Shown in pieces: positions 15,980 through 25,074 of a DNA stretch of 64,000 bases (positions within the stretch are counted from its first letter, which is position 1; each line of letters starts with the position of its first letter). The translations under genes and the position numbers were made by a program. The notes under the pieces were generated by a model. It had not been told where the DNA came from. It did no database searches and saw only the letters and a list, made by a program, of their open reading frames with translations. Source of the DNA: Sporolactobacillus vineae DSM 21990 = SL153 (lineage in GTDB: Bacteria; Bacillota; Bacilli; Bacillales; Sporolactobacillaceae). The stretch is taken from the NCBI RefSeq assembly GCF_000377985.1, contig NZ_KB899044.1, positions 1 to 64,000 of the forward strand. Direction: 5' to 3'.

Positions 15980-16438
15980 ATGTTCGAAGAATTATCAGGT
16001 GTTCTTATCGGCGTACTTTTTGCTGCCATGGTGATTGTGATCCGGCTGAAAGCGTCGAAGCATCCGACAAACGCAAAAAAGTTACTGCTGCCGCCGGTAT
16101 TTATGGCAACAGGATTTCTGATGTTTCTTTACCCGGGCACCTGGCTTCCGGCCTGGGAAGGGCTGCTTGCTTTTCTGACCGGTATGGTCTTTTCCTTGTT
16201 GCTGATCCGTACGTCGAAGTTTGAGCGTACGGGAGATGCGGTTTATCTTAAGAGATCGAAGGCCTTTGCTTTGATTCTTGTCAGTCTGCTCGTCATCCGG
16301 ACATTGATGAAGATGGCCCTGCAGCAAGCGGTCAGTCTGCCGCAGACCGGATCCTTTTTCTTTATTCTCGCCTTCGGAATGATTCTGCCCTGGCGTCTTT
16401 CCATGTATCGTCAGTATCGTAAGCTGCTCAGAGGCTGA
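15980..16438 (+). CDS. ccdC: CcdC family membrane protein
   Basis: A 152-residue integral membrane protein with about five hydrophobic segments. It matches CcdC (YneJ) of bacilli, including PPVFMATGFLMFLYPG, the KFERTGDAVYLKRSKAF loop and the DUF1453-type FILAFGMILPWRLSMYRQY end. In B. subtilis ccdC lies with ccdA near cytochrome c maturation genes but is dispensable for it; its function is unknown. No ccdA is present here. ATG 15980 (after GGAGATGA) is preferred over ATG 15971, which abuts the site. Confidence 0.85.
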   Translation: MFEELSGVLIGVLFAAMVIVIRLKASKHPTNAKKLLLPPVFMATGFLMFLYPGTWLPAWEGLLAFLTGMVFSLLLIRTSKFERTGDAVYLKRSKAFALILVSLLVIRTLMKMALQQAVSLPQTGSFFFILAFGMILPWRLSMYRQYRKLLRG

Positions 16439-16482
16439 TTATTCATTCGTGATCCTATTTGCTGCATGAAGGGAGATTCATT

Positions 16483-16788
16483 TTGATTACAATCGGACTG
16501 ACAGGCTGGGGTGACTCTGTACTTATCCGTCTGCACGGGAGAAACACAGCCGGCTGGCTGAATCACGGACCGAACTGGCAGGCAGTACGCTGCCTGTACC
16601 GCTATTCCGCCGAAGAAATGGATCAGCTTGCGGGCTATGTGGCCGCGCTTGCCCGCCGCGTGCAGAATAGCTGCATCCTGTTTAATAATAATTCCGGCGG
16701 GGCTGCTGCCGATAATGCCCGGCAGTTGATCGGGCTGCTTGGTCTGCATTATTCAGGACTGGCTTCCCGGCAAATCGATCTTTTCTGA
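16483..16788 (+). pseudogene. DUF72 (YunF/YecE-like) gene with an in-frame internal deletion
   Basis: DUF72 proteins are TIM-barrel proteins of about 240-290 residues. Here only 101 codons remain. The first 12 residues MITIGLTGWGDS match the start of the family. The rest begins directly at VLIRLHGRN and continues through NWQAVRCLYRYS, LFNNNSGGAAADNA and the terminal GLASRQIDLF, which is the family's C-terminal quarter. About 170-190 residues are missing in frame between them. There is no stop or frameshift, and start TTG 16483 has AAGGGAGA 9 bp upstream, so a short protein may still be made. Without most of the barrel, normal activity is unlikely. Missing length is estimated from remembered homologues. 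Confidence 0.8.
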
Positions 16789-16811
16789 TTTTTTTACAGA
16801 TCAATGTCTAG

Positions 16812-16822
16812 TTGTCTATACA
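16812..16822 (+). promoter_or_regulatory. Candidate NagR operator before nagA
   Basis: TTGTCTATACA lies 48 bp before nagA and resembles the TGGTCTAGACCA-type dre site bound by NagR/YvoA regulators. The match is imperfect. Confidence 0.35.
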
Positions 16823-16869
16823 TATTTAGCACGTTGTGGTAAACTAAAAGAAAAAAGGAAGCGGTAACA

Positions 16870-18045
16870 ATGGTCAGTAAAGTAGTCGGCTGTTCAATTT
16901 ATTCGAATCATGACTGGATTGAAAATGGAACTCTGACGTTTGATCACGGAAAGATTGTCGGTGTCGGACATTCACTGGAACAACCCGGCGATAAAGTGAT
17001 TCAGTTTCCTGCCGGATACAAGTGTATTCCGGGAATGATTGATATGCATATTCATGGGGCCAATGCAGCGGACACCATGGATGCGACTCACGAAGCGCTG
17101 AGCACCATTGCTTCAGTCTTGCCTGAAGAAGCGACCACTTCTTTTCTGGCGACCACCATCACTCAGTCTGAAGAAGCGATTCAGGCAGCATTAAAAAATG
17201 CCGCCGAGGTCATCGGCCATCAGAAGCCGGGTGAAGCAGAAATACTCGGCGTTCATCTCGAAGGACCGTTTATCAGTAAGGAGAAGTGCGGGGCACAGCC
17301 TGAAGAATATATCTCCGACGCAGATACGGAACGCTTCGACAACTGGCAGAAATTGAGTGGCAATCACATCAGGGAAGTGACACTTGCTCCAGAAATCAAG
17401 GGCGGTATGGAACTGATCCGCCACCTGGCCGCTCAGGGTGTGGTTGCGTCCATAGGGCACAGTAACGGTTACGATGAAGATGTGATCCGTGCCATCGATG
17501 CCGGAGCAACTCAGGTCACTCATGTTTACAATGGGATGCGGGGGATGCATCACCGTGAACCGGGAATCCTCGGCGGCGCTCTGCTGCATCACGGACTGTA
17601 CACGGAGCTGATCTGTGACGGCAAACACGTGTGCCAGGGCATGGTCAATCTTGCCTATAAACTTAAGGGCAGCGACCGGATGATTCTGATCACCGATGCG
17701 ATGCGTGCCAAATGTCTTAAGAACGGAACTTATGATCTTGGCGGGCAGGAAGTTCATGTCAAAGACGGGCTTGCTGTCCTCTCTTCGGGAACCATTGCCG
17801 GAAGCGTATTGAAAATGGATCAGGCGTTCCGCAATATGCTCGCCTTCACCGATGCGACGATCGAAGATATTGTTCAGATGGGCGCGATTAATCCGGCACT
17901 TCAGTGCAATGTCTTTGACCGAAAAGGCTCCCTCGAAATTGGCAAAGATGCTGACTTCATCGTTCTTGACAAGAACAATCAGCTTGCGCTGACTGTCTGC
18001 CGGGGCGAAATTGCTTATCAGAGAAAGGAGATCGTTCAGAAATGA
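16870..18045 (+). CDS. nagA: N-acetylglucosamine-6-phosphate deacetylase
   Basis: Hydrolyses GlcNAc-6-phosphate to glucosamine-6-phosphate and acetate in the cytosol. The 391-residue amidohydrolase shows the metal ligands in MHIHG (His60, His62), HLEGPF (Glu131), GHS (His197) and THVYNGM (His218). The catalytic Asp276 lies in ITDAMRA. The ATG is preceded by AAGGAAGCGG. It is the first gene of nagA-nagB-nagR, with 4-bp ATGA overlaps at both junctions. The route recycles cell-wall amino sugars or feeds on chitin and peptidoglycan sugars. Repression by the third gene is expected. Confidence 0.96.
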   Translation: MVSKVVGCSIYSNHDWIENGTLTFDHGKIVGVGHSLEQPGDKVIQFPAGYKCIPGMIDMHIHGANAADTMDATHEALSTIASVLPEEATTSFLATTITQSEEAIQAALKNAAEVIGHQKPGEAEILGVHLEGPFISKEKCGAQPEEYISDADTERFDNWQKLSGNHIREVTLAPEIKGGMELIRHLAAQGVVASIGHSNGYDEDVIRAIDAGATQVTHVYNGMRGMHHREPGILGGALLHHGLYTELICDGKHVCQGMVNLAYKLKGSDRMILITDAMRAKCLKNGTYDLGGQEVHVKDGLAVLSSGTIAGSVLKMDQAFRNMLAFTDATIEDIVQMGAINPALQCNVFDRKGSLEIGKDADFIVLDKNNQLALTVCRGEIAYQRKEIVQK

Positions 18046-18797
18046 AACTTATTGAAGTGAAAAATAGAGAAGAACTGGGGATCAAAGCTGCCTCACTGAT
18101 TTCAGACCTGGTCCGCCGGAAACCCGATGCCGTGCTCGGACTGGCAACAGGTGGCACGCCGGTGGAAACCTACCGGCATCTTGTTGAAGACCATCACGCC
18201 AACCGGACCAGCTACCGGAAAATTCGTACTGTGAATCTGGACGAATATGTCGGGCTCGGCACTTCCGATTCGAACAGCTACCATGCATATATGGAAGCGC
18301 ATTTATTTCGTTTTATTGATCTTCCGGCGGCACAGCATCATGTACCGGATGGTCAGGCGCTGGATCTTGACCGCGCATGCCGCGATTATGATCAGCTGAT
18401 TGACCGGCTTGGCGGCATCGATTTGCAGCTGCTGGGCATCGGAAGAAACGGTCATATCGGATTTAATGAGCCGGGCAGTTCCTTTTCGATCGGAACACAC
18501 ATCGTTCGCCTGACAGAGTCGACCCGCGCTGCCAATGCCCGTTATTTTTCCCGTCCGGAAGATGTACCGGAGCGCGCCATCACCATGGGTATCGGGACCA
18601 TCCTCAAGAGCAGACAGATTCTTCTGATCGTATCCGGTAAAAATAAGGCAGAGGCGATGAAACAATTCCTTAAATACAGTAAGCCGGAGAATGATTTTCC
18701 GGCATCGGCCTTGATTTCTCATCCGGATGTTACGGTGATTGCCGATGAGGAAGCATTATCTCTGGCAGGTCAGGAGAGGGCAGGGATTTCGAAATGA
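18042..18797 (+). CDS. nagB: Glucosamine-6-phosphate deaminase
   Basis: Converts glucosamine-6-phosphate to fructose-6-phosphate and ammonia. The 251-residue protein has the phosphate-binding GLATGGTP loop, catalytic Asp67 (VNLDEYVG), and the IGRNGHIGFNEP motif with Asn136, His138 and Glu143. This short form corresponds to the monomeric, non-allosteric NagB of bacilli. It overlaps nagA and nagR by 4 bp each, so translation is coupled. Confidence 0.96.
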   Translation: MKLIEVKNREELGIKAASLISDLVRRKPDAVLGLATGGTPVETYRHLVEDHHANRTSYRKIRTVNLDEYVGLGTSDSNSYHAYMEAHLFRFIDLPAAQHHVPDGQALDLDRACRDYDQLIDRLGGIDLQLLGIGRNGHIGFNEPGSSFSIGTHIVRLTESTRAANARYFSRPEDVPERAITMGIGTILKSRQILLIVSGKNKAEAMKQFLKYSKPENDFPASALISHPDVTVIADEEALSLAGQERAGISK

Positions 18798-19522
18798 TCA
18801 ACAGGCGGTCGCCTGTTCCGGTATATTTTCAGATCGAACAGTATATTGAAGAACTGATTGATGCGAAAGGAATGAAAGAGGGAGACCGGATTCCCTCAGA
18901 AAAAGCATTCACCGATCAGTTCCATGTCTCACGCATGACCGTCAGACAGGCGATTACCAACCTTGTTCACAAGGGTATTCTCGTACGTTCGCAAGGAAGA
19001 GGGACTTTTGTTTCCGGCCGGCGGAAGCTCGAGAAACCGTTGAACATATTGAACGGTTTTACACAGGATACGATTGGACGGGGGCTGAAACCAACAAGTA
19101 AGATTCTTGGTTTCAGACAAATAAAGGCACCGGAAAAAGTGGCCGGGAAACTGCTGCTCAAAGGCGACGATGAGGTAGTCGAAGTCCGGCGTGTCCGTTT
19201 TGCCGATGCGTGTCCGGTAGCACTTGAAACAACCTATGTTCCGTCAGTCCTGTTTCCGGGATTTACCGTTGCGCAAGCCGACCGTTCACTTTACGACTAT
19301 GTTGAAAAGACCTGCGGCAAAACGATTGATTACGCGGATCAGACGGTCGAAGCAGCGCAGGTTACCACAGGGGAAGCCAGGGTTCTGGATGTGCCCAGGC
19401 GGTCTCCGGTGCTGCTCATTGAACGTGTGTCGACACTGATCGACGGCATCCCGTTCGAACTGACAAGATCTCTCTATCGTGCAGATCGATATAAATTTGT
19501 TGTTCACTTGCCGCGTAAATGA
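18794..19522 (+). CDS. nagR: GntR/HutC-family regulator of GlcNAc use
   Basis: A 242-residue regulator. The N-terminal winged helix (residues 1-75) has EGDRIPSEKAFTDQFHVSRMTVRQAI, and the C-terminal UTRA ligand domain runs from about 90 to 235. It belongs to the NagR/YvoA group, which represses nag genes and is released by glucosamine-6-P or GlcNAc-6-P. Being last in the nag operon makes it self-controlled. A strong terminator follows. Confidence 0.92.
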   Translation: MINRRSPVPVYFQIEQYIEELIDAKGMKEGDRIPSEKAFTDQFHVSRMTVRQAITNLVHKGILVRSQGRGTFVSGRRKLEKPLNILNGFTQDTIGRGLKPTSKILGFRQIKAPEKVAGKLLLKGDDEVVEVRRVRFADACPVALETTYVPSVLFPGFTVAQADRSLYDYVEKTCGKTIDYADQTVEAAQVTTGEARVLDVPRRSPVLLIERVSTLIDGIPFELTRSLYRADRYKFVVHLPRK

Positions 19523-19535
19523 ACGTTATTTCAGA

Positions 19536-19570
19536 CTCACCCCTGATCCTCGGATCGGGGGTGAGCTTTT
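19536..19570 (+). terminator. Terminator of the nag operon
   Basis: CTCACCCCTGATC / GATCGGGGGTGAG, a 13-bp stem with one wobble pair, then CTTTT. Confidence 0.85.
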
Positions 19571-19656
19571 AAGAATGAATGATTTTACTTATATGTGTCA
19601 ATCTCGTAAGATAATAATTGAGACGTTTCTGATGGAATAAAGGAGAGGGTGAAGGT

Positions 19657-22389
19657 ATGGCAACGAGCACGGTTAAAAATGGGGAACGGCTGAAAGATTT
19701 TTTTCACGCGCGCAAACAATTTACCAGCGGTGGAAAAACCTACAATTACTACAGCCTGGATGCATTGAACGAGTTTGGCGACATTGAACGACTTCCCTAT
19801 TCGATTAAAGTACTTCTGGAAGCGGTTTTACGGCAATGCGACGGGAAAGTGATTAAAACGGAGCATGTCGAGAATCTGGCACGGTGGGGAACTGAAGCGC
19901 TGGATAAACGAATTGATGTGCCATTTAATCCCTCACGGATCATTCTTCAGGATTTTACCGGTGTTCCCGCGGTTGTCGACCTGGCGTCATTGAGAAAGGC
20001 AATGGCCGACCTGGGCGGTGATCCTGAGGAGATCAATCCGGAAAAACCTGTGGATCTGGTCGTCGATCATTCTGTTCAGGTCGATCGGTTTGGCACGACG
20101 GACGCCCTTTCTTTCAACATGAATCGCGAATTTGAGCGGAACGGTGAACGGTATAAATTTCTTAAGTGGGCCCAGAAATCATTTAAGAATTTCCGTGCTG
20201 TTCCTCCGGCAACAGGGATTGTCCACCAGGTGAATCTGGAATATCTGGCATCAGTTGTCCATGCTGTAAAAGAAGCAGGCGGCGGGCTGCTGGCTTATCC
20301 CGATACGCTGGTGGGTACGGATTCCCATACGACGATGATCAACGGTCTGGGCGTGCTCGGCTGGGGCGTCGGCGGGATCGAAGCCGAAGCCGGCATGCTT
20401 GGGCAGCCATCCTATTTCCCGGTACCTGACGTCATCGGCGTCCGGCTCACAGGAAGGCTTCCGGAAGGGACGACGGCGACGGATCTGGCCCTTAGGGTTA
20501 CACAGTTGCTCAGAGAAGAAAGCGTTGTCGGTAAGTTTGTTGAATTTTTCGGCCCGAGTCTCTCTCATATGTCCCTGGCGGATCGTGCAACGGTGTCCAA
20601 TATGTCGCCTGAGAACGGGGCTACCGCTACTTTCTTCCCGGTGGATCAGGTCACTCTCGATTATCTGCATCTGACCGGTCGGACCGATGAAGCCGTTCAA
20701 CTGGTTGCCGATTATTGTCAGGCAAACGGCCTGTTCTATGGTCCCGATGCGAAGGAGCCACGCTTTACCAAAGTGGTTGATCTCAACCTTTCTGATGTTC
20801 AGCCGTCCCTCTCCGGACCGAAGCGGCCGCAGGACAGGATTCCGCTGACTGAAATAAAAGATGAGTTTGCGGCGACACTGACCCGTCCGTCCGGCAATCA
20901 CGGCTTTGGTCTGAAATCTGATGAGATTAATAAAAAAGGCTATGCTGTCCACGAAGACGGCAGCAAGACAGAACTGAAGACCGGCGCGGTGGTCATTGCT
21001 GCTATCACCAGCTGTACAAATACTAGTAATCCGAGCGTTATGATTGGCGCCGGCCTTGTGGCCAAGAAGGCAGTTGAAAAAGGACTCACCGTTCCGGATT
21101 ATGTAAAAACGAGCCTGGCACCCGGCTCGAAAGTCGTTACGGACTATCTGACCCGGGCCGGACTGATGCCGTATCTTGAAAAACTCGGCTTCGATCTGGT
21201 CGGCTATGGCTGTACGACATGTATCGGAAATTCCGGACCGCTGCCCGCACCGGTCGAGAAGGCAATTACCGAGAATGACCTGACTGTCTCAGCCGTTCTG
21301 TCGGGCAACCGGAATTTTGAAGGAAGAATCCATCCGCTGATCCGGGCTAATTATCTGGCTTCTCCGCCACTCGTTGTCGCTTTTGCGCTGGCCGGAAACA
21401 TTCATTTCGATATGGCTCATGATTCTTTCGGTAAAGACAGTAATGGTCACGATATTACGTTCAAGGATCTCTGGCCATCACACAAGGAAATTGAAGAAGT
21501 GATGAACCGGTCGGTCAGTCCGGATATGTTTAAGAAAGAGTATTCCCGCGTGTTTACGGAGAATGATCGCTGGAATGCCATTAAAACCAGTGAAGGCGAG
21601 CTCTACGACTGGGATCCCGACTCCACTTATATCCAGAATCCGCCTTTCTTCGAGCACTTGTCTGCGGAACTGAAAGAGATCAAACCGATTGAAAATCTCC
21701 GTGTGATCGGAAAATTCGGGGATTCCGTAACAACAGATCATATTTCACCGGCCGGTTCGATCGCGCCGAAAAGCCCGGCGGGGCAGTATCTTCTCGGCAA
21801 AGGCGTGAAGATGTTCGACTTTAATTCCTATGGCTCGCGTCGCGGCAACCACGAGGTGATGATGCGCGGAACTTTCGCAAATGTTCGGATCCGGAACCAG
21901 ATTGCCCCGGGCACAGAAGGCGGATTTACGACGTACTGGCCGACAGGCACCGTCATGCCGATTTATGATGCGGCAATGAACTATAAGAAAGACGGTACCG
22001 GTCTCGTCGTCCTGGCTGGTAAAGATTACGGAATGGGCAGCTCGCGCGACTGGGCGGCTAAGGGCACGAATCTGCTCGGGATCAAAGCCGTGATTGCCCA
22101 AAGCTTTGAACGGATCCATCGCAGCAATCTGGTGATGATGGGTGTCCTGCCGCTGCAGTTCAAACCGGGCGAAGGGGCGGATTCACTTGGCCTGACCGGT
22201 AAGGAAAGCATCAGTATTGCTATCGACAGCCATGTTCAGCCGGGGGATACCGTTAAGGCTCAAGCCGTCGCTGAAGACGGCAAAGTGACGCCGTTTGACG
22301 TCACCGTCCGTTTTGACAGTGAAGTCGAGATTGACTATTACAGAAACGGCGGCATCCTGCAAACGGTACTTCGTCGTAAACTGAGCTGA
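19657..22389 (+). CDS. acnA: Aconitate hydratase A
   Basis: A 910-residue [4Fe-4S] enzyme converting citrate to isocitrate. The three cluster cysteines lie in the [16 protein letters not shown] and [11 protein letters not shown] motifs. The swivel domain has [10 protein letters not shown] near the C-terminus. Length and architecture are those of AcnA/CitB/IRP1-type proteins, which can also bind RNA when the cluster is lost. The ATG follows AAAGGAGAGGG. In B. subtilis, citB lies near yneF and ccdC as well, which supports common gene order, although nag genes are inserted here. No other TCA-cycle gene is in the window. Confidence 0.97.
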   Translation: MATSTVKNGERLKDFFHARKQFTSGGKTYNYYSLDALNEFGDIERLPYSIKVLLEAVLRQCDGKVIKTEHVENLARWGTEALDKRIDVPFNPSRIILQDFTGVPAVVDLASLRKAMADLGGDPEEINPEKPVDLVVDHSVQVDRFGTTDALSFNMNREFERNGERYKFLKWAQKSFKNFRAVPPATGIVHQVNLEYLASVVHAVKEAGGGLLAYPDTLVGTDSHTTMINGLGVLGWGVGGIEAEAGMLGQPSYFPVPDVIGVRLTGRLPEGTTATDLALRVTQLLREESVVGKFVEFFGPSLSHMSLADRATVSNMSPENGATATFFPVDQVTLDYLHLTGRTDEAVQLVADYCQANGLFYGPDAKEPRFTKVVDLNLSDVQPSLSGPKRPQDRIPLTEIKDEFAATLTRPSGNHGFGLKSDEINKKGYAVHEDGSKTELKTGAVVIAAITSCTNTSNPSVMIGAGLVAKKAVEKGLTVPDYVKTSLAPGSKVVTDYLTRAGLMPYLEKLGFDLVGYGCTTCIGNSGPLPAPVEKAITENDLTVSAVLSGNRNFEGRIHPLIRANYLASPPLVVAFALAGNIHFDMAHDSFGKDSNGHDITFKDLWPSHKEIEEVMNRSVSPDMFKKEYSRVFTENDRWNAIKTSEGELYDWDPDSTYIQNPPFFEHLSAELKEIKPIENLRVIGKFGDSVTTDHISPAGSIAPKSPAGQYLLGKGVKMFDFNSYGSRRGNHEVMMRGTFANVRIRNQIAPGTEGGFTTYWPTGTVMPIYDAAMNYKKDGTGLVVLAGKDYGMGSSRDWAAKGTNLLGIKAVIAQSFERIHRSNLVMMGVLPLQFKPGEGADSLGLTGKESISIAIDSHVQPGDTVKAQAVAEDGKVTPFDVTVRFDSEVEIDYYRNGGILQTVLRRKLS

Positions 22390-22705
22390 GAGAGAATTAG
22401 AAAGAAATGGCAGGAATCAGTTTTTCTGTTCCGGACATGATAATGAGCGAAGGGGAATGGAATTTAATCCAGTCTTCCGGCAAGCAGCACCGGGTTGAAT
22501 CTGTTGACAAGAATGACTTGATCGGCATTTTCTTTCAGACTGCTCAGTCACCCGGATGCAAAAAGCCAAAGAGTCTGAATTTCCTTTCATCTTCTTCATC
22601 TGGGGGATCGTCCATTGCGGACGATCCTTTTTTCGCTTTTGCATCATGTGGTAAAATGAATGAGCCGGAACAAAACGGATGTTCGCCGGCAATGGAGGTC
22701 AGATG
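22390..22705. other. Intergenic region after aconitase
   Basis: A 316-bp gap with one strong terminator at 22605-22633. No reading frame with a ribosome binding site or other structure is seen. Confidence 0.5.
22605..22633 (+). terminator. Terminator after acnA
   Basis: GGATCGTCC-ATTGC-GGACGATCC, a perfect 9-bp stem, followed by six T; 216 bp after the stop codon. Confidence 0.9.
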
Positions 22706-23230
22706 ATGTCGGAAGGTATCGTAATTGTTCCTTACAGGGAAGACTGGACCGACGACTATCGGCGGGAGTCGGCCAGAATTGTCCGCAGTCTTCAGCCGAT
22801 GCTTACTGCAATCGAGCATATCGGCAGTACATCAATTCCGCAGATGGCTGCTCAGCCTGTCGTGGACATACTCGCCGGGATTTCAAATTTGAATGCGGCG
22901 GATCAGCTGAATGATCGTTTGAAAAGCATCGGTTACCGACGCACGGCTACCGCCGATCTGCAGAATCACCGATTCTTTGTGAAAGAAAATCAGCAGGGAC
23001 AGCCTCTCTTCGATCTGTATCTGTTTGATGATCAGACAGAAGATGCGATCCGTTTTCTGGCTTTCCGTGATTATTTGAGAACCCATAAGGAAGATGCGGC
23101 ACTTTACGGTCAGATAAAATTAAAGCTGTCGAAAACTTTTTCGTCCGACAGAGAAAGTTACACGACGGCAAAGCGTGCAGCGATCAGGCAGATCGAAGAC
23201 CGTGCCTTGTCATGGTGGTATGAACAATAA
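22706..23230 (+). CDS. GrpB/UPF0157 family protein
   Basis: A 174-residue protein of the GrpB (UPF0157) family, a nucleotidyltransferase-like fold of unknown role. Hallmarks are AIEHIGSTSIPQMAAQPVVDI near the N-terminus, HRFFVKEN, and FDLYLFD followed by FRDYLRTH. ATG 22706 has GGAGG 7 bp upstream; ATG 22703 is an alternative. Its last 11 bp overlap the following esterase gene, so the two are probably one unit. Confidence 0.85.
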   Translation: MSEGIVIVPYREDWTDDYRRESARIVRSLQPMLTAIEHIGSTSIPQMAAQPVVDILAGISNLNAADQLNDRLKSIGYRRTATADLQNHRFFVKENQQGQPLFDLYLFDDQTEDAIRFLAFRDYLRTHKEDAALYGQIKLKLSKTFSSDRESYTTAKRAAIRQIEDRALSWWYEQ

Positions 23231-24008
23231 CGGACGGGATTCGAGGTGCAGAATCATTAAGAAAGTTTTGTCGGTCATGCTTGTTGTCGTTCTTATTCTG
23301 GCAGCAAGTCTTGCAATCTATCACTTCCGGCCGCAACCGCATGCACAGCCAAAGGTCAAACCGATCACTTATCACTACCGGATTGTGGCACTCGGTGATT
23401 CGCTCACTGAAGGCGTGGGTAACGAAAAGAAGCACGGCTATGTCGGCATTACGGCGGATACATTAAAGAAGCAGAAAAATGTGAAGCAGGTTGCTTACAC
23501 GGATCTCGGCCATCGCGGGGACACGTCGGCCGATTTACTGGATGTGCTGAAAAAACCTGCCGCGCGCCGGCAGGTTCAAAAAGCGAACACCATTTTTCTG
23601 ACAATTGGCGGGAATGACCTCGTTCGTGTCCTGAGAAACCATTTTATGGATCTGACGGCCAGTGATTTCAGCGCAGAGCAGAAAAAATTTACGCCCCGGC
23701 TTCAGAAAATATTTACGACGATCCGGACGCTGAATCCGCGTGCTCCTGTATATTTCTTCGGCTTATATAATCCATTTGAGGATTATCTCGGTCAGGCGAA
23801 CAAAGATTTCGTGCCGATTCTGAACCGCTGGAATGCAAATAGTAAGAAAGTCGCCGGCAAATACAGGGATGTTCATTTTATTCCAACGTATGATCTTTTC
23901 AAAGGAAAGATCAATACACTCCTGTACGATGATCACTTTCATCCGAATCCGAAGGGCTACAAACTGCTCTCGGCCCGTCTCGTAACGACGATGAAACGGG
24001 ATCAGTAA
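23220..24008 (+). CDS. Membrane-anchored GDSL/SGNH esterase
   Basis: A 262-residue SGNH hydrolase. An N-terminal hydrophobic helix (VLSVMLVVVLILAASLAIY) anchors or exports it. Block I is ALGDSLTEGVG, the block II Gly lies in LGHRGDTS, block III is TIGGNDL, and block V is DDHFHPNPKGY with catalytic Asp and His. It resembles YpmR-type lipases/esterases of bacilli. The substrate is unknown. ATG 23220 overlaps the GrpB gene by 11 bp and has only a weak GGTGG site; a later start near 23260 would still keep the membrane helix. Confidence 0.8.
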   Translation: MNNNGRDSRCRIIKKVLSVMLVVVLILAASLAIYHFRPQPHAQPKVKPITYHYRIVALGDSLTEGVGNEKKHGYVGITADTLKKQKNVKQVAYTDLGHRGDTSADLLDVLKKPAARRQVQKANTIFLTIGGNDLVRVLRNHFMDLTASDFSAEQKKFTPRLQKIFTTIRTLNPRAPVYFFGLYNPFEDYLGQANKDFVPILNRWNANSKKVAGKYRDVHFIPTYDLFKGKINTLLYDDHFHPNPKGYKLLSARLVTTMKRDQ

Positions 24009-24041
24009 GAAGCAATGGTGCCGATCCGTTTGAAAAAGGGA

Positions 24042-24070
24042 TTGTCTGTTCAGAAGAGGTAGAATATACT
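24042..24070 (+). promoter_or_regulatory. Promoter of dat
   Basis: TTGTCT (24042-24047), 17 bp, TATACT (24065-24070), 48 bp before the start codon. Confidence 0.65.
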
Positions 24071-24117
24071 GAATGAGTATATGGAATGGATGCAGCTAAA
24101 TCACAGGAGGGACCATA

Positions 24118-24978
24118 GTGAGCCAGTTTATTTTGTATCAGGATCAGATCGTACCGCGTGACCAGGGCAAGGTGGATATTGAAGACCGCGGCTATCAGTT
24201 TGGTGACGGCATTTATGAGGCCATCGCCGTCTATAGCGGGGAATTGTTCCTTCTTGATTTACATATGAAACGGCTGCAGCGAAGTGCCCGGGAACTGAGT
24301 ATTCAGCTGCCTTATAGCATTGATCATCTGACGGATAATCTGAATAAACTGATCAAAGCCAATGCCATTGATGACGGGGTGGTTTATTTTCAGATCACCC
24401 GCGGGGCCGCGCCGAGGGTCCACTATTTCCCAGATAAAATTCCGACGGTTCTGACCGGATCAACCGAGGATCACCTGACGGAGAATGACCGGACAAAAGG
24501 GATCCGGACAACCCTTGCGGAGGATATCCGCTGGCTGCGCTGTGATATTAAAACACTCAATCTGCTGGGCAATGTACTGGCAAATCAAAAGGCACATGAG
24601 CTCGGCGTTGCTGAAGCGATTCTTCACCGCGGCGATACCGTTACCGAGGGCTCATCGAGCAATGTCTTCATTGTAAAAGACGGGAAGCTGATCACCCATC
24701 CGGCGGATCACTTTATTTTGAACGGAATCACCCGCCAGTTTGTGATCCGTCTGGCCGGAGAGATCGGAATTCCGGTTGACGAACGAACTTACTCCGTTGA
24801 TGAACTGCTCGCATCGGATGAAGCATTTATTTCCAGCACAGGCAACCAGGCTATGCCGATTATCGCCATTGATCAGACGGAAATCTCGGGAGGAAAACCG
24901 GGACCGGTCACCCGGCAAATTAATGCGGCTATTTCTGAAAAAGTGAAAGCGTTCAGGAAAGCTGCCGTTTCCCGGTAA
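24118..24978 (+). CDS. dat: D-amino-acid (D-alanine) aminotransferase
   Basis: A PLP-dependent class IV transaminase making D-glutamate from D-alanine and 2-oxoglutarate for peptidoglycan. The 286-residue protein shows DIEDRGYQFGDGIYEA, the PLP lysine in CDIKTLNLLGNVLA, the EGSSSNVFIV motif and the SSTGNQAMPI loop. Length and motifs match Bacillus Dat and not branched-chain transaminases. GTG 24118 has GGAGGG upstream. It is a single gene ending in a very long shared terminator. Confidence 0.93.
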   Translation: MSQFILYQDQIVPRDQGKVDIEDRGYQFGDGIYEAIAVYSGELFLLDLHMKRLQRSARELSIQLPYSIDHLTDNLNKLIKANAIDDGVVYFQITRGAAPRVHYFPDKIPTVLTGSTEDHLTENDRTKGIRTTLAEDIRWLRCDIKTLNLLGNVLANQKAHELGVAEAILHRGDTVTEGSSSNVFIVKDGKLITHPADHFILNGITRQFVIRLAGEIGIPVDERTYSVDELLASDEAFISSTGNQAMPIIAIDQTEISGGKPGPVTRQINAAISEKVKAFRKAAVSR

Positions 24979-25009
24979 TTCCCGGCCGTAAACGTTGTGA
25001 ATAATAATA

Positions 25010-25060
25010 AAGCCTGCCGGTGTCCTCAGGAAGAAATGTCCTGAGGACACCGGCAGGCTT
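25010..25060. terminator. Bidirectional terminator between dat and zwf
   Basis: A perfect 21-bp stem (25010-25030 with 25040-25060) around AAGAAATGT, with TTT on the right and an AT-rich stretch on the left. It serves both convergent genes. Confidence 0.92.
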
Positions 25061-25074
25061 TTTCTGTGCCTTTA

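Noticed and set aside
20251-20952. Minus-strand frame of 233 codons inside acnA
   Set aside because: Antisense shadow of the aconitase gene; no start signal and no recognisable motif.
24015-24060. Ribosome binding site and short gene before dat
   Set aside because: The AAGAGG sequence lies inside the dat promoter spacer, and no frame of useful length follows it.
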